This document shows positions 62,175-64,000 of a DNA stretch of 64,000 nucleotides, one piece after another. The notes beneath the pieces are model-generated. The model had not been told where the DNA came from, did no database searches, and saw nothing but the letters and a program-made list of their open reading frames with translations. The stretch covers positions 1,551,062 to 1,615,061 of the forward strand of contig NZ_JAATJJ010000001.1 of NCBI RefSeq assembly GCF_011927795.1, given 5' to 3'. The stretch comes from Saonia flava (GTDB lineage Bacteria; Bacteroidota; Bacteroidia; Flavobacteriales; Flavobacteriaceae). The position numbers were made by a program, and so were the translations under genes. The stretch's first letter is position 1. Every line of letters starts with the position of its first letter.

Positions 62175-63407
62175 TTAATCTTCTAATTCTTCTTTTAGGA
62201 TTCTAACAACTTCTATAATTGTTTCCTCTTCCAAATCGGTTCTTCTTACCAATTCATTCACATCTTGCTCTAATACGCTACGGGCGGTATCCATTCCAAT
62301 CTTCTTGAATTCCTCTATCACCCACGCTTCTATTTCATCTGAAAATTCTGTAAGCTCAACATCTTCCTCTACACCTTCTCGGAACACATCAATCTCATAA
62401 CCAGTTAATTGACCAGCCAATCTTATATTGTGCCCTCCTCTACCAATAGCTTTTGAAACCTCTTCTGGTTTTAAATAAACTTGGGCCGTCATTTTTTCAT
62501 CATTCAATTTTACTGATGATACTCTTGCCGGACTCAATGCTCTTGTAACCAACAATTGCGGATTGTTTGTCCAGTTGATAACATCAATGTTTTCATTGCC
62601 TAATTCCCTAACAATTCCATGAATCCTTGAACCTTTCATACCCACACAGGCACCTACAGGGTCAATTCTGTCATCGTAAGAATCAACGGCAACTTTTGCT
62701 TTTTCGCCTGGAATACGAACTGCTTTTTTTATGGTGATCAACCCATCAAAAACCTCAGGGATTTCCTGAAAGAACAATTGTTCCAAGAACAATGGAGATG
62801 TTCTGGACATTATAATAGCAGGCTTGTTCCCTTTTAGTTCCACGCTTTCTATAATACCGCGAACATTATCTCCTTTTCGAAAAAAGTCGGCAGGTATTTG
62901 TTTATCCTTTGGAAGGATAATCTCATTCCCCTCATCATCCAATAAAATAATAGCCTTATGTCTAATATGATGAACCTCAGCAGTATATATCTCACCTTCT
63001 AAATCTTTAAACTGCTTATAGATGGTTGTATTGTCATGCTCATGGATTTTGGAAATAAGGTTTTGACGCAGTGCCAAAATGGCCCTTCTTCCCAGGTCGA
63101 TTAATTTTACCTCCTCAGAAACATCCTCACCAACTTCAAAATCTGGCTCTATCTTTCGTGCTTCTGTTAATGATATTTCTTCATTTGGATCTTCCACCTC
63201 ATCATCTTCTACAACAATTCTATTTCTCCATATCTCTAAATCCCCTTTATCTGGGTTAATAATGATATCAAAGTTATCATCCGAACCAAATTTCTTTTTT
63301 AGCGCATTTCTAAATACATCTTCCAAAATCGCCATAAGCGTTACTCTGTCTATGAACTTATCGTCCTTAAACTCGGAGAAAGATTCGATCAATGCAATAT
63401 TTTCCAT
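62175..63407 (-). CDS. nusA: Transcription termination/antitermination factor NusA
   Basis: 410 residues: N-terminal RNAP-binding domain (ALIESFSEFKDDKFIDRVTL, VFRNALKKKFG), S1 domain (GEIYTAEVHHIRHKAIILLD), KH1 (GACVGMKGSRIHGIVREL) and KH2 (KAIGRGGHNIRLAGQLTGYEI). C-terminal acidic repeats of E. coli are absent, as in most Bacteroidota. It modulates pausing and termination. It lies 12 nt after rimP and is cotranscribed. Confidence 0.97.
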   Translation of the reverse strand: MENIALIESFSEFKDDKFIDRVTLMAILEDVFRNALKKKFGSDDNFDIIINPDKGDLEIWRNRIVVEDDEVEDPNEEISLTEARKIEPDFEVGEDVSEEVKLIDLGRRAILALRQNLISKIHEHDNTTIYKQFKDLEGEIYTAEVHHIRHKAIILLDDEGNEIILPKDKQIPADFFRKGDNVRGIIESVELKGNKPAIIMSRTSPLFLEQLFFQEIPEVFDGLITIKKAVRIPGEKAKVAVDSYDDRIDPVGACVGMKGSRIHGIVRELGNENIDVINWTNNPQLLVTRALSPARVSSVKLNDEKMTAQVYLKPEEVSKAIGRGGHNIRLAGQLTGYEIDVFREGVEEDVELTEFSDEIEAWVIEEFKKIGMDTARSVLEQDVNELVRRTDLEEETIIEVVRILKEELED

Positions 63408-63419
63408 TTTGACCTACAA

Positions 63420-63881
63420 TTAAAATTTTAATACAACTTTTGCTTCTTCAATATCAGAAATAGCAATTTCTTGTTTTTTCTGAACTGTAATTTTTCCTTT
63501 ACCAACTGGCTTTGGCTCCCTAGATTTCCATTCCAATGTAATGTTATCTTCAGTAGCCGAAGTTAAGTTCCCCTCTAAACTTTTACCGTCTATCTTTACT
63601 TCTAATTTTCTTCCAATATTTTTTTTATACTGCCTTGGCAATATAATGGGCGATGTTGCCCCAGCTGAGGCTACTTCCAACGAGAAATCCTCTTCTTCCC
63701 TATCCAGGTTATGTTCAATAGCTCTACTAACGTTCATGCAATCTTGTAATGAGACCCCATGGTCGCCATCCAAAATTACTTTGATTTTATTATCCAAAGA
63801 CATGGAAAAATCAATTAAAAAAATCGATTTATTTTCCGCTAAAGCGTCATTTAACAATGCCGTTACCTTATCCTTCAACAT
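63420..63881 (-). CDS. rimP: Ribosome maturation factor RimP
   Basis: 153 residues, the classical start of the nusA operon. The motif VILDGDHGVSLQDCMNVSRAIEHNLDRE and DFSLEVASAGATSPII are family landmarks, followed by the C-terminal SH3-like domain (LEGNLTSATEDNITLEWKSR). It aids 30S assembly in the cytosol. A hairpin (63934-63954) and a -7 match (63984-63991) lie upstream near the window edge. Confidence 0.96.
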   Translation of the reverse strand: MLKDKVTALLNDALAENKSIFLIDFSMSLDNKIKVILDGDHGVSLQDCMNVSRAIEHNLDREEEDFSLEVASAGATSPIILPRQYKKNIGRKLEVKIDGKSLEGNLTSATEDNITLEWKSREPKPVGKGKITVQKKQEIAISDIEEAKVVLKF

Positions 63882-63933
63882 AACCTTGAATTACTTAAAA
63901 ACACCCCCAAAACCGAGGTTATTGGGAATAAAA

Positions 63934-63954
63934 GAGGGGACATAATGTCCCCTC
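63934..63954 (-). terminator. Hairpin upstream of rimP (terminator of preceding gene or leader attenuator)
   Basis: GAGGGGACAT pairs with ATGTCCCCTC (loop reads CATAATG if the tip is opened), followed on the minus strand by TTTTATT. It lies 53 nt before the rimP ATG. Confidence 0.5.
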
Positions 63955-63983
63955 ATGAATACTAACATATCCTTTCAGTGGCA

Positions 63984-63991
63984 CAAAGATA
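63984..63991 (-). promoter_or_regulatory. Candidate -7 element upstream of rimP operon
   Basis: TATCTTTG on the minus strand, an exact TAnnTTTG match, about 100 nt before rimP. The -33 half would lie beyond the window. Confidence 0.3.
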
Positions 63992-64000
63992 CAACTTTTA

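Noticed and set aside
1-64000. CRISPR arrays, IS elements, tRNA or rRNA genes, phage genes
   Set aside because: I saw no repeat-spacer pattern, transposase, cloverleaf or rRNA-like stretch. A covariance-model tRNA search would be the decisive check.

Overview
The window looks like chromosomal core sequence from a member of the Flavobacteriaceae (Bacteroidota). The evidence is a SprA-type type IX secretion (T9SS) translocon gene, a PorP/SprF-type T9SS protein, an alternative complex III locus with its usual neighbours, AT-rich intergenic DNA, and start regions that carry the Bacteroidota promoter pattern (TTG, about 19-20 nt, TAnnTTTG) rather than E. coli -35/-10 boxes. The genus cannot be fixed by eye. 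I found no tRNA, rRNA, IS element, prophage or CRISPR array, and no stretch over 300 bases lacks a gene. The largest gaps are about 230 nt (58792-59023), 210 nt (5165-5374) and 200 nt (581-779).

Layout: 1-580 is the N-terminal part of a secreted Calx-beta protein that runs off the window. 780-5164 (minus) holds fabD, a gamma-carbonic anhydrase-like protein and a LytTR regulator/TPR histidine kinase pair. 5375-10505 holds a von Willebrand A (vWA) lipoprotein, PorP, a NifU-like scaffold with two Nfu_N domains, dodecin, an MscS channel and an unknown secreted protein. 10629-20853 (minus) is an unusual MacAB-like efflux locus: two permease-permease-adaptor cassettes around one ATPase, followed by a TolC-type protein and tsaB.

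20964-26230 (minus) is the first half of a split terminal-oxidase system: ctaB/cyoE heme O synthase, two COX III-type subunits, subunit IV, a thioredoxin-like protein without Cys pair, SCO1, DUF420 and a small CxxC membrane protein. 26330-28830 holds an MBL-fold hydrolase, tonB, a VanZ-like gene and gcvH. 28911-38956 is sprA, ruvA and a malic enzyme. 39071-46998 holds an SLC45-like transporter, the overlapping set ruvB-P450-queG, an acyl-CoA oxidase-type flavoenzyme and a head-GIN protein.

47138-58791 (minus) is the second half: alternative complex III (ActA, ActB, ActC, ActD, ActE, ActF) running straight into cytochrome oxidase subunits II and I, closed by a strong terminator. Electrons would flow menaquinol, ACIII, cytochrome c domain, CuA of subunit II, then heme-copper site of subunit I. 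The distant 21-26 kb locus supplies subunits III/IV, heme O and copper delivery. The window ends with a SPOR protein and the conserved rimP-nusA-infB operon.

The most interesting items are the doubled one-ATPase efflux locus with a 12-bp perfect palindrome upstream, the helix-hairpin-helix-like C-terminal extension on ActC, His-rich segments on two subunits of the respiratory operon, the large soluble insert in COX III, the small CAMC protein of the oxidase assembly cluster, and the P450 embedded between ruvB and queG. I saw no wholly new defence or mobile system.
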